Assembly (NCBI GenBank): GCA_020698575.1
Contig: CM036252.1
Location: 30,395,206 to 30,459,205, forward strand
Length of the DNA: 64,000 nt
Direction: 5' to 3'
From: Bostrychus sinensis
Lineage: Eukaryota > Chordata > Actinopteri > Gobiiformes > Eleotridae
Both the position numbers and the translations under genes were made by a program. The notes beneath the pieces were generated by a model that saw only the letters and a list, made by a program, of their open reading frames with translations, was not told where the DNA came from and ran no database searches. This document shows positions 1 through 11,100 of this stretch, piece after piece (position 1 is the first letter of the stretch; each line of letters starts with the position of its first letter).

Positions 1-2457
1 GAGACTGTACTCTCGGGCTTTGAACAATATGTACGCTGCGACACTAGAAACAACAAAATTTTGGATAAATGCTATGAGAATATCAGAAATGCATACTCTG
101 CAAAATCAAAGCCCCCACTCTCCAACTCAGATCATAACACTATACATCTAATTCCTTCATATAAATCAGTTTTCAAATGTACTAAGCCTGCACGGAAAAC
201 TGTGAATGTATGGACTGATGACTCCATAGAGACACTTAAGGGTTGTTTCATGTGTACAGACTGGTCTGTGTTTCAATCATTAGAATTAGATGAGGCCACT
301 GTCACTAAAACTGATTATATCAAATTTTGTGTTGACAGTGTGGTTACAAAGAAAGAAGTGGTTATGTATCCAAATAATAAAGCATATATCACAAAAGAAA
401 TCAAAGCCTGTATAAACAGGAAAAAACAAGCTTTTAGATGTGGGGACAGGGCAGGACTGATGGTTACACAGAAAGATCTTAAACAGCAACTTATAAAGGC
501 ACGAGAACAACACAAGCAAACAATGGAACAGAATTTTCTTACATCAAATACAAAAAAACTTTGGGACACTATGAAAACTCTTACTGGCATGAATTCTGTA
601 AAGAAACAAGTCACTGCAATAGACGAGCAACAAAAATCAAATGAGCTGAACAACTTTTTTCTGAGATTTAAAACACTATCGGATGGCTCCAGTGTATGGC
701 AAAACATACTGCAATCATTGCCTGACTCTGAAGCTACTTGCCAGCTCGAGGTAGATATGCATAGTGTTGAGCATATTTTCAGATGCATGCGCACTAATAA
801 GTCCACAGGCCCAGATGGACTGCCATCATTTTTATTAAAAAACTGTGCATATTCCAATGCTCTTTAGACACTTCTACGGTGCCCACTTTATGGAAGAAGT
901 CAATAATAACACCTGTGCCTAAAAAGCCCTGTGCCACAGCGAATAATGACTTTCGCCCAGTGGCTTTGACTTCAACAGTTATGAAGTGTTTTGAAAAATG
1001 TGTTGTGTGTCTTCTTAAAAAGGAGGTTGAATCTGTGCTAGATGTCTGTCAGTTTGCCTATAAGCAGAATCGCAGTACTGAGGATGCCCTTCTAAGCATT
1101 GTGCACCTCCTTTGTAAACATCTAGAGAACCCAAAAGCCTATGGTCGAATTCTTTTTATTGATTTTAGTTCAGCTTTTAATACAGTGCAACCTCATTTAC
1201 TTTTGGGAAAACTCAGAAACCTGAATGTAAACCCCACTTTGATTAGATGGTTTTATTCATTTTTAAGTAACAGAACACAGCAGGTTAGAGTCAACCATAC
1301 ATTGTCAGACATCAGATACAGTAGCACAGGTGTGCCACAGGGCTGTGTGGTGTCACCAGTACTGTTCACATTATACACCAATGACTCTAGGAAAATACAC
1401 CCTAGCAATCACATATTGAAATATGCTGATGACACAGTAATCCTGAGCCTGCTGTATAAGGACAGTGATCCACTCATCTACTATGAGGAGATAAATGCTT
1501 TTATTGATTGGTGTGACACTAACCAGTTTAATTTAAATGTAAACAAAACCCAAGAAATGGTTATGGACCCAAGGCAGGTGACAAAACACGACCCAGTGAT
1601 TATCAGAAATCAGGCAATCACTCAAGTGTCCTCATATAGTACCTGGGAGTTTATTTGGATAGCCTGCTCACCTGGAAAACACATGTTGAAAAACTGTGCA
1701 GTAAACTACAACAAAGGTTGTACTTTCTGAGGTGCCTCAGACTGTACGGAGTGGGCAAACCAATAATGTTGATGTTCTATAGAGCCACACTGGAGAGCAT
1801 CATCCGTTTTGGAATTGCAAGCATGGTATGGAAACCTGACTGTACAACTGAGAAATAAACTGGCACAAATCCACAAATCTGCAATGAAAATAATTGGCCA
1901 GAAGGATTATGAACCGTTACAAACAGTATTTGAGAGGGCAGTGCTGAAACAAGGCACAAAGATCATGGCCGACCCTCAACATCCACTTTTCTCAGAATAC
2001 AATATCTTACCATCAGGAAGAAGACTCAAATGTACCCAAATGTAAATCTAACCGTTTTAAATTATCTTTTGTTCCAGCCTCTATTAAACTGTTGAATGCT
2101 AAATCTTTTTAAAGAACAAGCACTGAACATTTTACCTTTTTAGGCATCTTACTAGTTGCTTATTATTATTGTGTGACACATGTACTGTAGGTATATGTGT
2201 GTGTCTGTAGGTATAGGTGTGTGTGTGGGGGGGGTGTATATGTGTATACATATGTATGTTGTGTGTGTACATGTATAGATATATATAATAGTGTGTATGC
2301 ACATTTATGTGTGGGTGTATGTATATATGTATATCTCTTACAATGCTGTATGTGTGGGAATGTTATTGTCTGTCAATGCTGGATGTGGCAAATTATAAAG
2401 GCACTGAGTCTAAGACAAATTTCCCTCAGAGGACAATAAAGTTTATTCTATTCTATA
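1..2457 (+). mobile_element. LINE, L2/CR1/Rex1 group, reverse transcriptase region, 5' end off window
   Basis: Non-LTR retrotransposon on the plus strand. The reading frame is broken into 61-867, 879-1730, 1655-1858 and 1809-2045 by frameshifts and a stop near 865. The first piece is the linker upstream of the reverse transcriptase (RT). The second holds the RT: RPVALTS, FIDFSSAFNT, GVPQGCVVSP and the catalytic box KYADD (near 1420-1435). The sequence ends in a short 3' tail with an AATAAAGTTTATTCTATTCT-type repeat near 2436-2457, as in L2-like elements. A GT-rich stretch (2185-2345) lies in its 3' part. The copy is dead. It lies upstream of the first visible hspa12b exon, so it is probably intronic. 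The clade call rests on motif resemblance only; Rex1 is an alternative. Confidence 0.8.
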
Positions 2458-2470
2458 CATAGTGAACAAT

Positions 2471-2750
2471 GTAATAATGGATTCGATTTTTTATAGCACT
2501 TTCTAAGCCTAAGCTTCTCAAAGCACTTTACATTAGTCCATTTTTCATTCACTTCTCATTCACACTTTGTGGTAAATAAACTACCACGCTCTACCCACGG
2601 CGCTTCTGCCGCTACAATGGATTCTAGAGTGTGTGGATCTAAGAATGAAGTGGTCTAAAAGACAAGTGGGAATGTACTCACTGATAAAGCCTTTAATGAG
2701 AAGCTTAGGCTTAGAAAGCACAATATAAAATCTAATCCATTATTATCATT
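2471..2750. repeat. Imperfect inverted repeat (fold-back, MITE-like) before an hspa12b exon
   Basis: The stretch 2471-2520 (ataatggattcgatttttta ... cctaagcttctc) reappears in inverse orientation at about 2698-2750, so a roughly 280-bp piece can fold with arms of about 48 bp. The core (2520-2690) resembles the 5' part of a dispersed fish repeat that also appears at 18978-19190 and 36823-36935. The right arm ends about 45 bp before the splice acceptor at 2793-2794. I saw no clear target-site duplication. Confidence 0.6.
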
Positions 2751-2794
2751 TTGATCTGTCCCCGTGCTGATGATGTGTGGCGTTTGTGTCCCAG

Positions 2795-3774
2795 GAGGTC
2801 CGTACGGGGCAGTGGGAGTGGACCTGGCCTTTGAAGCCATGCTGTGTCAGATCTTTGGAGAGGACTTCATCCAGAGCTTTAAAGCCAAGCGTCCGGCGGC
2901 CTGGGTGGACCTGACCATTGCCTTTGAGGCCCGGAAACGCACAGCTGCTCCAGGAAGGGCCAACGCTCTCAACATCTCGCTGCCGTTCTCCTTCATCGAC
3001 TTCTACAAGAGGCACAAAGGCCAGAGTGTGGAGGCAGCGCTGAGGAGGAGCAGGTAAGAGAATGCCTGGAGCTCACGGCCAGATGGGAGTTTTTAATCAT
3101 GTTAACCTGTCACTTGTGTGTGTCCTAGCATGAACATCGTCAAGTGGTCCTCTCAGGGCATGCTCAGACTGACTCAGGAGGCTATGAATGAGCTCTTCCA
3201 GCCCACCATCTACAACATTGTCAGACACATTGGTGAGAAAACAAGAAAAAACATTAATTTCATCCCACTAACCCTTCTTTAATATACACTGTGCCGGGCT
3301 TATGTTGTGGCAGTACTGACAGTTATGGGACGATGGTGTGGCAGTACAGACAGTTAAGGACCCATCATAGAGATAAATACAACTCTGGAGTGGCCATAGC
3401 AACCACTTCAGTGGAAATTCCAGCAGCCATCTTGTGACTGTAGGATAAGGCTGATTCTAATGGGCGGCACGCTGGCATAGTGGTGTATATTAAATGTACA
3501 CAAAAAACAAACAAAATTCACAAAACAAAACTAGTAAAACAAAGCAGCAGCAGGTAAACCTGTAAAAAAAAAAAAAAAAAAAGGCTCACCTGTAATTACA
3601 TGGTCTACAATGTACCCTAGTTACCACCCTGAAGGCAATTAGGAACCTAGTGGGACCCTGATTGCACAGTACTAGAAGACATACAGATGTGCATAAACCA
3701 GTAGCAGTAGTAATGCAATGCAGTGCTACAGAAAACTACTAACTAACTACTAAAAAGTATTTTGTTAGGCAGGA

Positions 3775-3866
<92 letters not shown>

Positions 3867-3977
3867 TATACACATATATATACATACATACACATATATA
3901 TATATACATATATATATATACACACACATACACACATATATGTATATATATGTATACACACATACACATATATGTGC

Positions 3978-4012
<35 letters not shown>

Positions 4013-4058
4013 TACACACACACACATATATGTATATATATGTATACACACATACACA

Positions 4059-4132
<74 letters not shown>

Positions 4133-5738
4133 GTGGGGCAAAAAAAGTATTTAGTCAGCTACCAATTGTGCAAGTTCTCCCACTTAAAAAGATGAGAGAG
4201 GCCTGTAATTTTCATCATAGGTATACCTCAACTATGAGAGACAAAATGAGAAAAAAAAATCCAGAAAATCACATTGTCTGATTTTTAAAGAATTTATTTG
4301 CAAATTATGGTGGAAAATAAATATTTGGTCAATAACAAAAGTTCATCTCAGTACTTTGTTATATACCCTTTGTTGGCAATGACAGAGGTCAAACGTTTTC
4401 TGCAAGTCTTCACAAGGTTTTCACAAACTGTTGCTGGTATTTTGGCCCATTCCTCCATGCAGATCTCCTCTAGAGCAGTGATGTTTTGGGGCTGTCGCTG
4501 GGCAACACGGACTTTCAACTCCCTCCAAAGATTTTCTATGGGGTTGAGATCTGGAGACTGGCTAGGCCACTCCAGGACCTTGAAATGCTTCTTACGAAGC
4601 CACTCCTTCATTACCCGGGCAGTGTGTTTGGGATCATTGTCATGCTGAAAGACCCAGCCACGTTTCATCTTCAATGCCCTTGCTGATGGAAGGAGGTTTT
4701 CACTCAAAATCTGATGATACATGGCCCCATTCATTCTTTCCTTTACACAGATCAGTCGTCCTGGTCCCTTTGCTGAAAAACAGCCCCAAAGCATGATGTT
4801 CCCACCCCCATGCTTTACAGTAGGTATGGTGTTCTTTGGATGCAACTCAGCATTCTTTCTCCTCCAAACACGACGAGTAGAGTTTTTACCAAAAAGTTCT
4901 ATTTTGGTTTCATCTGACCATATGACATTCTCCCAATCCTCTTCTGGATCATCCAAATGCTCTCTAGCAAACTTCAGACGGGCCTGCACATGTACTGGCT
5001 TTAGCAGGGGGACACGTCTGGCACTGCAGGATTTGAGTCCCTGGCGGCGTAGTGTGTTACTGATGGTAGCCTTTGTTACTTTGGTCCCAGCTCTCTGCAG
5101 GTCATTCACTAGGTCCCCCCGTGTGGTTCTGGGATTTTTGCTCACCGTTCTTGTGATCATCTTGACCCCACGGGGGTGAGATCTTGCGGGGAGCCCCAGA
5201 TCGAGGGAGATTATCAGTGGTCTTGTATGTCTTCCATTTCCTAATAATTGCTCCCACAGTTGATTTCTTCACACCAAGCTGCTTACCTATTGCAGATTCA
5301 GTCTTCCCAGCCTGGTGCAGGTCTACAGTTTTGTTTCTGGGGTCCTTTGACAGCTCTTTGGTCTTGGCCACAGTGGAGTTTGGAGTGGGACTGTTTGAGG
5401 TTGTGGACAGGTGTCTTTTATATAGATAACCAGTTCAAACAGGTGCCATTAATACAGGGAACGAGTGGAGGACAGAGGAGCCTCTTACAGAAGAAGTTAC
5501 AGGTCTGTGAGAGACAGAAATCTTGCTTGTTTATAGGTGACCAAATACTTATTTTCCACCTTAATTTGCAAATAAATTCTTTAAAAATCAGACAATGTGA
5601 TTTTCTGGATTTTTTTTTTCTTCTCATTTTGTCTCTCATAGTTGAGGTATACCTATGATGACAATTACAGGCCTCTCTCATCTTTTTAAGTGGGAGAACT
5701 TGCACAATTGGTGGCTGACTAAATACTTTTTTGCCCCA

Positions 5739-5818
<80 letters not shown>

Positions 5819-6494
5819 CTGCCTAACAACAGAGGAGTTGATGTCTAAGCCGGAGGTGCGTGGCGTGCGTTTCCTCTTCCTGGTCGGAGGTTTTGCTGAG
5901 TCGCCCATGCTCCAGAAGGCCATCCAGAGGGCCTTGGGTCGGACCTGCCGAATCATCATCCCCCATGACGTGGGGCTGACGATCCTGAAGGGAGCGGTGC
6001 TGTTCGGGCTGGATCCCACCGTGGTCAGAGTGCGTCGCTGCCCCTTGACCTATGGAGTCGGGGTGCTCAACCGTTTCGTCGAGGGACGCCACCCGCGGGA
6101 CAAACTGCTCATCAAGGATGGCCGCGAGTGGTGCACCGACATCCTGGACCGCTTTGTGTCTGTGGACCAATCGGTGGCCCTGGGCGAGGTGGTGAGGCGG
6201 AGCTACACGCCAGCCCGCATCGGCCAGAGCAAGATCATCATCAACATCTACTGCAGCGCCACAGACGACGTCGTGTACATCTCCGACCCCGGGGTGAGGA
6301 AGTGCGGGGCCATAACTCTGGACCTGCCCGAACCCTTACAGGCGCCGGGGGCAGTGGGCGGGGCTGGGGGCGGGGCCGACAGGAGGGAGATCAGGACCAC
6401 AATGCAGTTTGGAGACACCGAGATCAAAGTGACTGCTGTGGATGTCATGTCCAACCGGTCTGTGCGGGCCTCTATAGACTTCCTGTCCAACTAG
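2795..6494 (+). CDS. hspa12b: Heat shock protein 12B (Hsp70 family), last three coding exons
   Basis: HSPA12 proteins are divergent Hsp70-type ATPases. Three exons are visible: 2795-3053, 3129-3232 and 5833-6494 (TAG at 6492-6494). All junctions are AG/GT and the phases fit (2-base entry, 2+1, 1+2). They give about 341 C-terminal residues, roughly half of the usual 680-690. Diagnostic stretches are GGPYGAVGVDLAFEA, AAWVDLTIAFEARKR, LNISLPFSFIDFYKR, the nucleotide-binding FLFLVGGFAES loop, HDVGLTILKGAVLFG, and the end VRASIDFLSN, which fits 12B better than 12A. A glycine-rich insert lies near residue 270 of the visible part. Upstream exons must lie left of the window. The intron 3233-5832 carries a Tc1 element inside TA arrays. 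The gene converges on cct7. Confidence 0.93.
3775..4130. repeat. (TA)n / (TACA)n microsatellite
   Basis: Uninterrupted TA dinucleotides run to about 3858. Mixed TATACACA-type repeats follow, then pure TA again at 4070-4125, directly against the Tc1 left end. Long YI/HT-rich open frames on both strands here are artefacts of the repeat. Confidence 0.97.
4131..5741 (-). mobile_element. Tc1/mariner DNA transposon, near full length
   Basis: The element has inverted repeats of about 210 bp (4131-4340 and about 5531-5741), each beginning CAGTGGGGCAAAAAAG at its outer end. The arms are nearly identical, differing by a few substitutions and an A-run length. It carries one transposase gene on the minus strand and is 1611 bp long. 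Tc1 elements insert at TA. The right junction is followed directly by TATATA, while the left junction is preceded by TATACACA, so the left target TA is altered or obscured by repeat slippage. The TIR resembles Passport-type vertebrate Tc1 elements (from memory). Confidence 0.95.
4348..5371 (-). pseudogene. Tc1 transposase, disrupted by a single frameshift
   Basis: The N-terminal part (5371 down to about 5170) starts MAKTKELSKDPRNK and carries a helix-turn-helix DNA-binding region (SAIGKQLGVKKSTV). The C-terminal part (about 5185 down to 4348) carries the catalytic core: first Asp in VIWSDETKIELFG, second Asp in VFQHDNDPKHTA, and the Glu in SPDLNPIENLW. That spacing fits the DD34E triad. The two parts lie in different frames and meet at a run of C near 5166-5172 with one extra base relative to the expected reading. 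I see no other stop or frame break. It is very probably a recently silenced copy. The protein would be about 340 residues, normal for Tc1. Confidence 0.93.
5742..5816. repeat. (TA)n microsatellite at the hspa12b 3' splice site
   Basis: About 37 TA units fill the space between the Tc1 right end and TTCCTGCCTAACAACAG, the acceptor of the last hspa12b exon. The acceptor therefore has almost no polypyrimidine tract. Confidence 0.95.
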
Positions 6495-6609
6495 GGTGCA
6501 GCAGAAAGGGAGATAAAAATACAAAGACACGGGCTCTGTCCCAATACACCCTCTCAAGTGTGCTGGAAGTCTGTCTGCCTACCTACAATCTGTTTCAGTG
6601 TGACTAAAT

Positions 6610-6615
6610 AATAAA
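6610..6615 (+). promoter_or_regulatory. Candidate hspa12b poly(A) signal
   Basis: The first of several overlapping AATAAA hexamers in a TAAA repeat (6605-6625), about 115 bp after the stop codon. A later AATAAA-type site near 7050 is a possible distal alternative. Confidence 0.5.
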
Positions 6616-6625
6616 TAAATAAATA

Positions 6626-7716
6626 ATCAATCAAGTCTGACCTGCTAAGGACTGTGCACTTCTACTTGTGCAGTTAGAACCAATGTGGGACAGGGGTCAT
6701 AAAAGTGTTCTGATTTTAAAAAGCGGTACTTTGGGAGTAGACTTTTTATTTGGTCAAAAAAAAAAAAAAAATAGAATTTGATTCAGAGCACTGCCATTCA
6801 CTTCAAAGATCAACAATTGTGCTTTTACCCTTTTATTTTCCTTAATAACTATGTCAGAGAACAGTTAAAATCTCTGAGTTGCATTAGGATTTTTCAGAAA
6901 CAATGAATCACAAATGACTAGCCCAGGCCTGAACATCACTGGTCAGTGTTAGAATACCAATCCTTGCCAATCGGTTGTTTTCATGTCACAACAGTGTTTT
7001 ATTGAGGTGGGGGGCAGGCAAAATGTCTATTGTTAATATGCAGATTTTTTGGGGTGGTTGAATAAATACGGAGATAATAAACCTTGTCAGAAATATTAAA
7101 CTCCTGAACTGCAGAATTAAAATCAAAATGCTGGAAGCTCTGAGGTCAACCATAGGTTATAAAAAAGCACATGTAATGCAAATGTATACAGTACATGTGT
7201 CATACTATGTATGTATTATATTGACAGATGGATAGAATAAATTTGGGCTTTAATGCTTAAAAAGACTTTACAAAGCTGGCTCAGGCACATTCTCCAGTGT
7301 GTGCATTTACTCCACTGTATGTTATTGTCAATGAGAATAATCTGTCTGATATATTAAAGTGAACCATCAACTTAAATCATTTCTTCCCTTTTAAAAAACA
7401 GGATTTCCCACAGATTTCTGTTGAGACTATGGTGGCACTGGTTATTAAATAGATTTTTGGAGTAAAGATGTTTGTTAATGTCTACATTTAATCTTTAAGC
7501 AGACCTTTTGGCACATGATTTTTATAATATAGCATGCAAAAAATATAATTGTTACATCAATTTATTGTCTAGTTTGCTTTTAGACTATGGTGGAGAAAAT
7601 TAGATTATGGTGGGCCACCATAGTCTTCACAATTAATGGGAAACACTGAACTGTCTTGAGCTATCTCACTCTGGTAAATAATTCTATTCAGACAACAGAA
7701 TCTTTCAAGCTGGGAC
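6626..7716. other. Intergenic spacer between the convergent hspa12b and cct7
   Basis: AT-rich sequence with an A-run near 6757 and no convincing open frame or recognised repeat. It may include distal 3' UTR of either gene. Confidence 0.5.
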
Positions 7717-7722
7717 TTTATT
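7717..7722 (-). promoter_or_regulatory. Candidate cct7 poly(A) signal
   Basis: AATAAA on the minus strand, about 400 bp beyond the cct7 stop codon at 8118-8120. Confidence 0.5.
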
Positions 7723-8117
7723 GATGAGACTGGTCCAATAAATACTTGTACACAGCAAAACCAAAGCCTGCTTCAGAACTGTTCTCATTCATCAGTGCTT
7801 CATTTTCTACCTTTGCCACATTCTGTAACAAACCCAGATTTCCTGTTGGTGCACAGAAGACTGTTTAAAACCAGGGAGCACTGTCTTTCTAGTCACTTCA
7901 GTAAGAGGTACTGGCGCAAACAGAACATACAAAGAGCCAACAACAGTAAAAAAAAAAAAAAAAAAAAACCTAAGAAATGTTCACTTGACAGTCCAAAGCT
8001 CAGCCTCTGCCCCTCGGTTGGGTCGCCACTGGCCATGAGTTTAGTCCTAATACAGGCCAAAAGAACCTGATGTGACCTCTCCCTGCACTGGACTTAACAA
8101 ACACTGAGCCCTCATGG

Positions 8118-11100
8118 TTAGTGAGCGTGTGGTCTGCCGCGGCCCCTGCCTCGGCCCCCTCCCATTGGTGGTCCATCTGCGCCGCTGCGAGGGTTTTTGA
8201 TTGTCTCGTCCACTGACAGGATGAGGCAAGCTGCTTCGGAGGCGGCGGTCAGAGCATTGATCCGGACGATGGAGGGCTCCCACACACAGGCCACGAAGTT
8301 ATCTGCGATGTCTTCGTTATTGATGTCCACTCCATACCACATCCCACCCTGAGGAGACCAGAGGAGAGGTTAAACTAAAGCTACAGACACATTCATCCCC
8401 AGTTTGTCTGTACCTGTGCGTGCTTGGTTCTCAGTTTGTCTGTACCTGTGCGTGCTTGGTTCTCAGTTTGTCTGTACCTGTGCGTGCTTGGCTCTCAGTT
8501 TGTCTGTACCTGTGCGTGCTTGGCTCTCAGTTTGTTCAGGATGTTGGTTGCATCGAAGCCGGCATTGTCACACAGCTGTCGGGGGATGACCTCCAGAGCT
8601 TTGGCGTAGGCTCCAATCAGCAGCTGCTGTTTTCCCGGGATGGTCCTGGAGTAGTCCCGCAGGTACTTGGACAGCTCCATCTCTATGGCTCCTCCACCGG
8701 CGACAATGGAGTCGTTCTGTCAACATGTACGAACACTGTTCATGATCACACTCTTAATTTATCTAAGAGTCAGTGATGCAGGGTGGGTGTGACTGACCTT
8801 GATGGCTCTGCGAACAATCATGATGGCGTCATGTAGGGACCTCTCCGTCTCCTCTGTGAACTGCTCTGCCCCTCCTCTCAGGATGATAGTGCATGTCTTG
8901 GCTTTGGGGCAGCCCTTAAAGAAGTTATACCTATGGACGGACAGTACACATGACTACAGGCAATAGAGGGGTCTAATAATTAACCCTCTGGGTACCCTAG
9001 GGTCCAAACGCGTACTTTTTGCTGTTTTTATTTTTTTGATCCTCAATAAATCAGTCAGTTTAAAAGCTGTTGGTGTGAAACTTGGCCAGAATCATTTTTT
9101 TAGTTGGTGTTTAAAATGCCATGACCCCCTCTGTTCTAAGGTGTATAGATCAGGAGATATGCAGTTTACATACACTCGTAACCTTAAGTACGCGTTTGGG
9201 CCCATTGACTTCCATTATAACCACTGATTTTTGACATCCTGCAATCCTGACATATTTTAATACTTTTTTCATGAAAACCTAATAAATCTAAGCCTTTACC
9301 TTCAAAATAAAGGGAAATTAGGTTTTTGGTCAGATTGACCCCCTAAACCACCAGGGGCAGCAGAGCTTTATTACAGACAGTTTCAATGAAGGGCTGTTTT
9401 TCTTCTACCTTGCAAAATGCATGGGAATAAAAACACTGAACACCAAAAAAATTGGTTTTGGTGTGTTGTTCGATGTAACAGAGCGGTGGGAGTGTGGCTG
9501 AGAATATATTCTGTTTGTGTGGTCATGAGGGAGTCTGTGAAACTCAAGTATAAAAAGGCCAAATTAGCTCTGTTTATAAACAAGTGGTGTGAGAATACTC
9601 TTCTGTGTGTGCGTGTGTGTGTGTGTGTGTGGGTCTGTGGGAGATTCAAGTGATCAGAGTCAAACAGGCTGTTGACATTTTTTTTCTTGACCCAGAAAGG
9701 GCCTCCTCTCTCCCATTGGACCTTGGTACAGCAGGTCTGTCAGGTCTGAAGTCTGTCAGTCAGATGGAATCATTTCTTTTCAGACAGAGGCAGGAGTGAT
9801 GTTTCCTTTACCTTGTCATGTTTCGACTGACACCTAAGGGTGCTCCGATCAGGGTTTTTGAGGCCGATCACCGATCAGATATAAAAAGATATAAAAGAAC
9901 AACAAAATTCTACTTATTTTTGTTTTAGAAGAGGTTTTGTTGCATTATTGGTCTTTAATGTGTGCCCAGTGTCTGTGGCTTTGTTTGAATGCTCCGCTGA
10001 TGTAAAAATCAGCTGTTCTTAATTGGTTCCTTTAATGCGAGTCCGCGGGTGCAGCGCCTGTGTCCGCGTAACGCGCAGCCAAACCAGGTTGAAACACAGT
10101 GGACTAAAGAGCAGACAGCTCCTGCTGCCAGTTTTGACAACGTCTGAATGAAGTAAACGTGCAAAGAGAGCAGAGAAGACAACGATGAAAGGTGCTCCTC
10201 TCAGACACACGGGCTGCCTTTTTACTTTCTCTTTCCATTAGCAGCCATTTGGTGCAGTTTAAGCCACAAAACGCACAGTTTTCTCTGCGCAACAAGACAC
10301 AGGCAGACTCTGAACTTTCTTAATCCTTTTAACGTAACTGTTAGCGGGTTAGCTGTAGCTCTATTTACGTTGGTGTTTGCAAATACACGCACTGCTGCGC
10401 CTCGGTTCTGTCCCGTGCGCTCCTAAAGCAGGCGGGGACACAAAGCAGCGCCTCCAGGGCAGGTTTGTGTTAGTTATAACCAGGGCTTAACTTAAAAACA
10501 CTGCTAAAATAACGCTACTGCTGTTTAATCAAACCGGAGTTGCAGGACAGTAAATGTGAGAGCCTCGCGTGTTTATTGTAATTTGATCGGCCCTTCTGAT
10601 CGGCCCATTTTACCAATCACCGATCACTCTATTTTTAGCCATGATTGGCCGATCATGATCGGCGGCCGATCGATCGGAGCACCCTTACTGACACCAACAG
10701 TCTTCCTCAGAAGTGCCACCTGACTGCTGTGACATGTCTTTATCAGCTGTGGGTGGTCAGCCTGAAGGACCTGACCACGCCCCCTGACACAGTTTGGTCT
10801 CTGTAGAAAAGTGTCCCAGGTCTGAGAGAGCATCAGCGCTCCCTCATCCTGGTCGATGGTGTCTAATCCCTGCTTCCTGATTTCAGCTGCCTCCTTGATC
10901 CAAAAAATACCATGGAAATGATGCAAAAAAAGAGTATATAGGTGAAACAGGGTGAAATTCTGATATTTGCAAAAAAAAAAAAAAAAAACCTAAACACCAG
11001 AAGTAATGCAAAAGGGGTAAAATGGGAAGACTCACAAGAACAAGGAAAGAAAAGGCAGAGCAGGAAAACTTGAATTTGACCATATTTGATCTTTTGAAGA

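Noticed and set aside
315..857. 180-residue minus-strand frame opposite the first LINE
   Set aside because: It is the shadow of the LINE linker region on the plus strand and has no family features.
3462..3490. tRNA-derived SINE head (GGGCGGCACGCTGGCATAGTGG)
   Set aside because: Only about 25 bases resemble the familiar fish repeat; no Pol III boxes or body follow.
3743..4281. Long open frames on both strands made of YI/YT/CV repeats
   Set aside because: They are translations of the (TA)n/(TACA)n microsatellite with no start or family context.
4721..5658. Plus-strand frames of 81-152 residues across the Tc1
   Set aside because: They are antisense to the transposase, whose catalytic motifs are on the minus strand.
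6128..6607. 159-residue plus-strand frame in the last hspa12b exon
   Set aside because: It is out of frame with the conserved HSPA12B protein; GC-rich coding DNA leaves other frames open.
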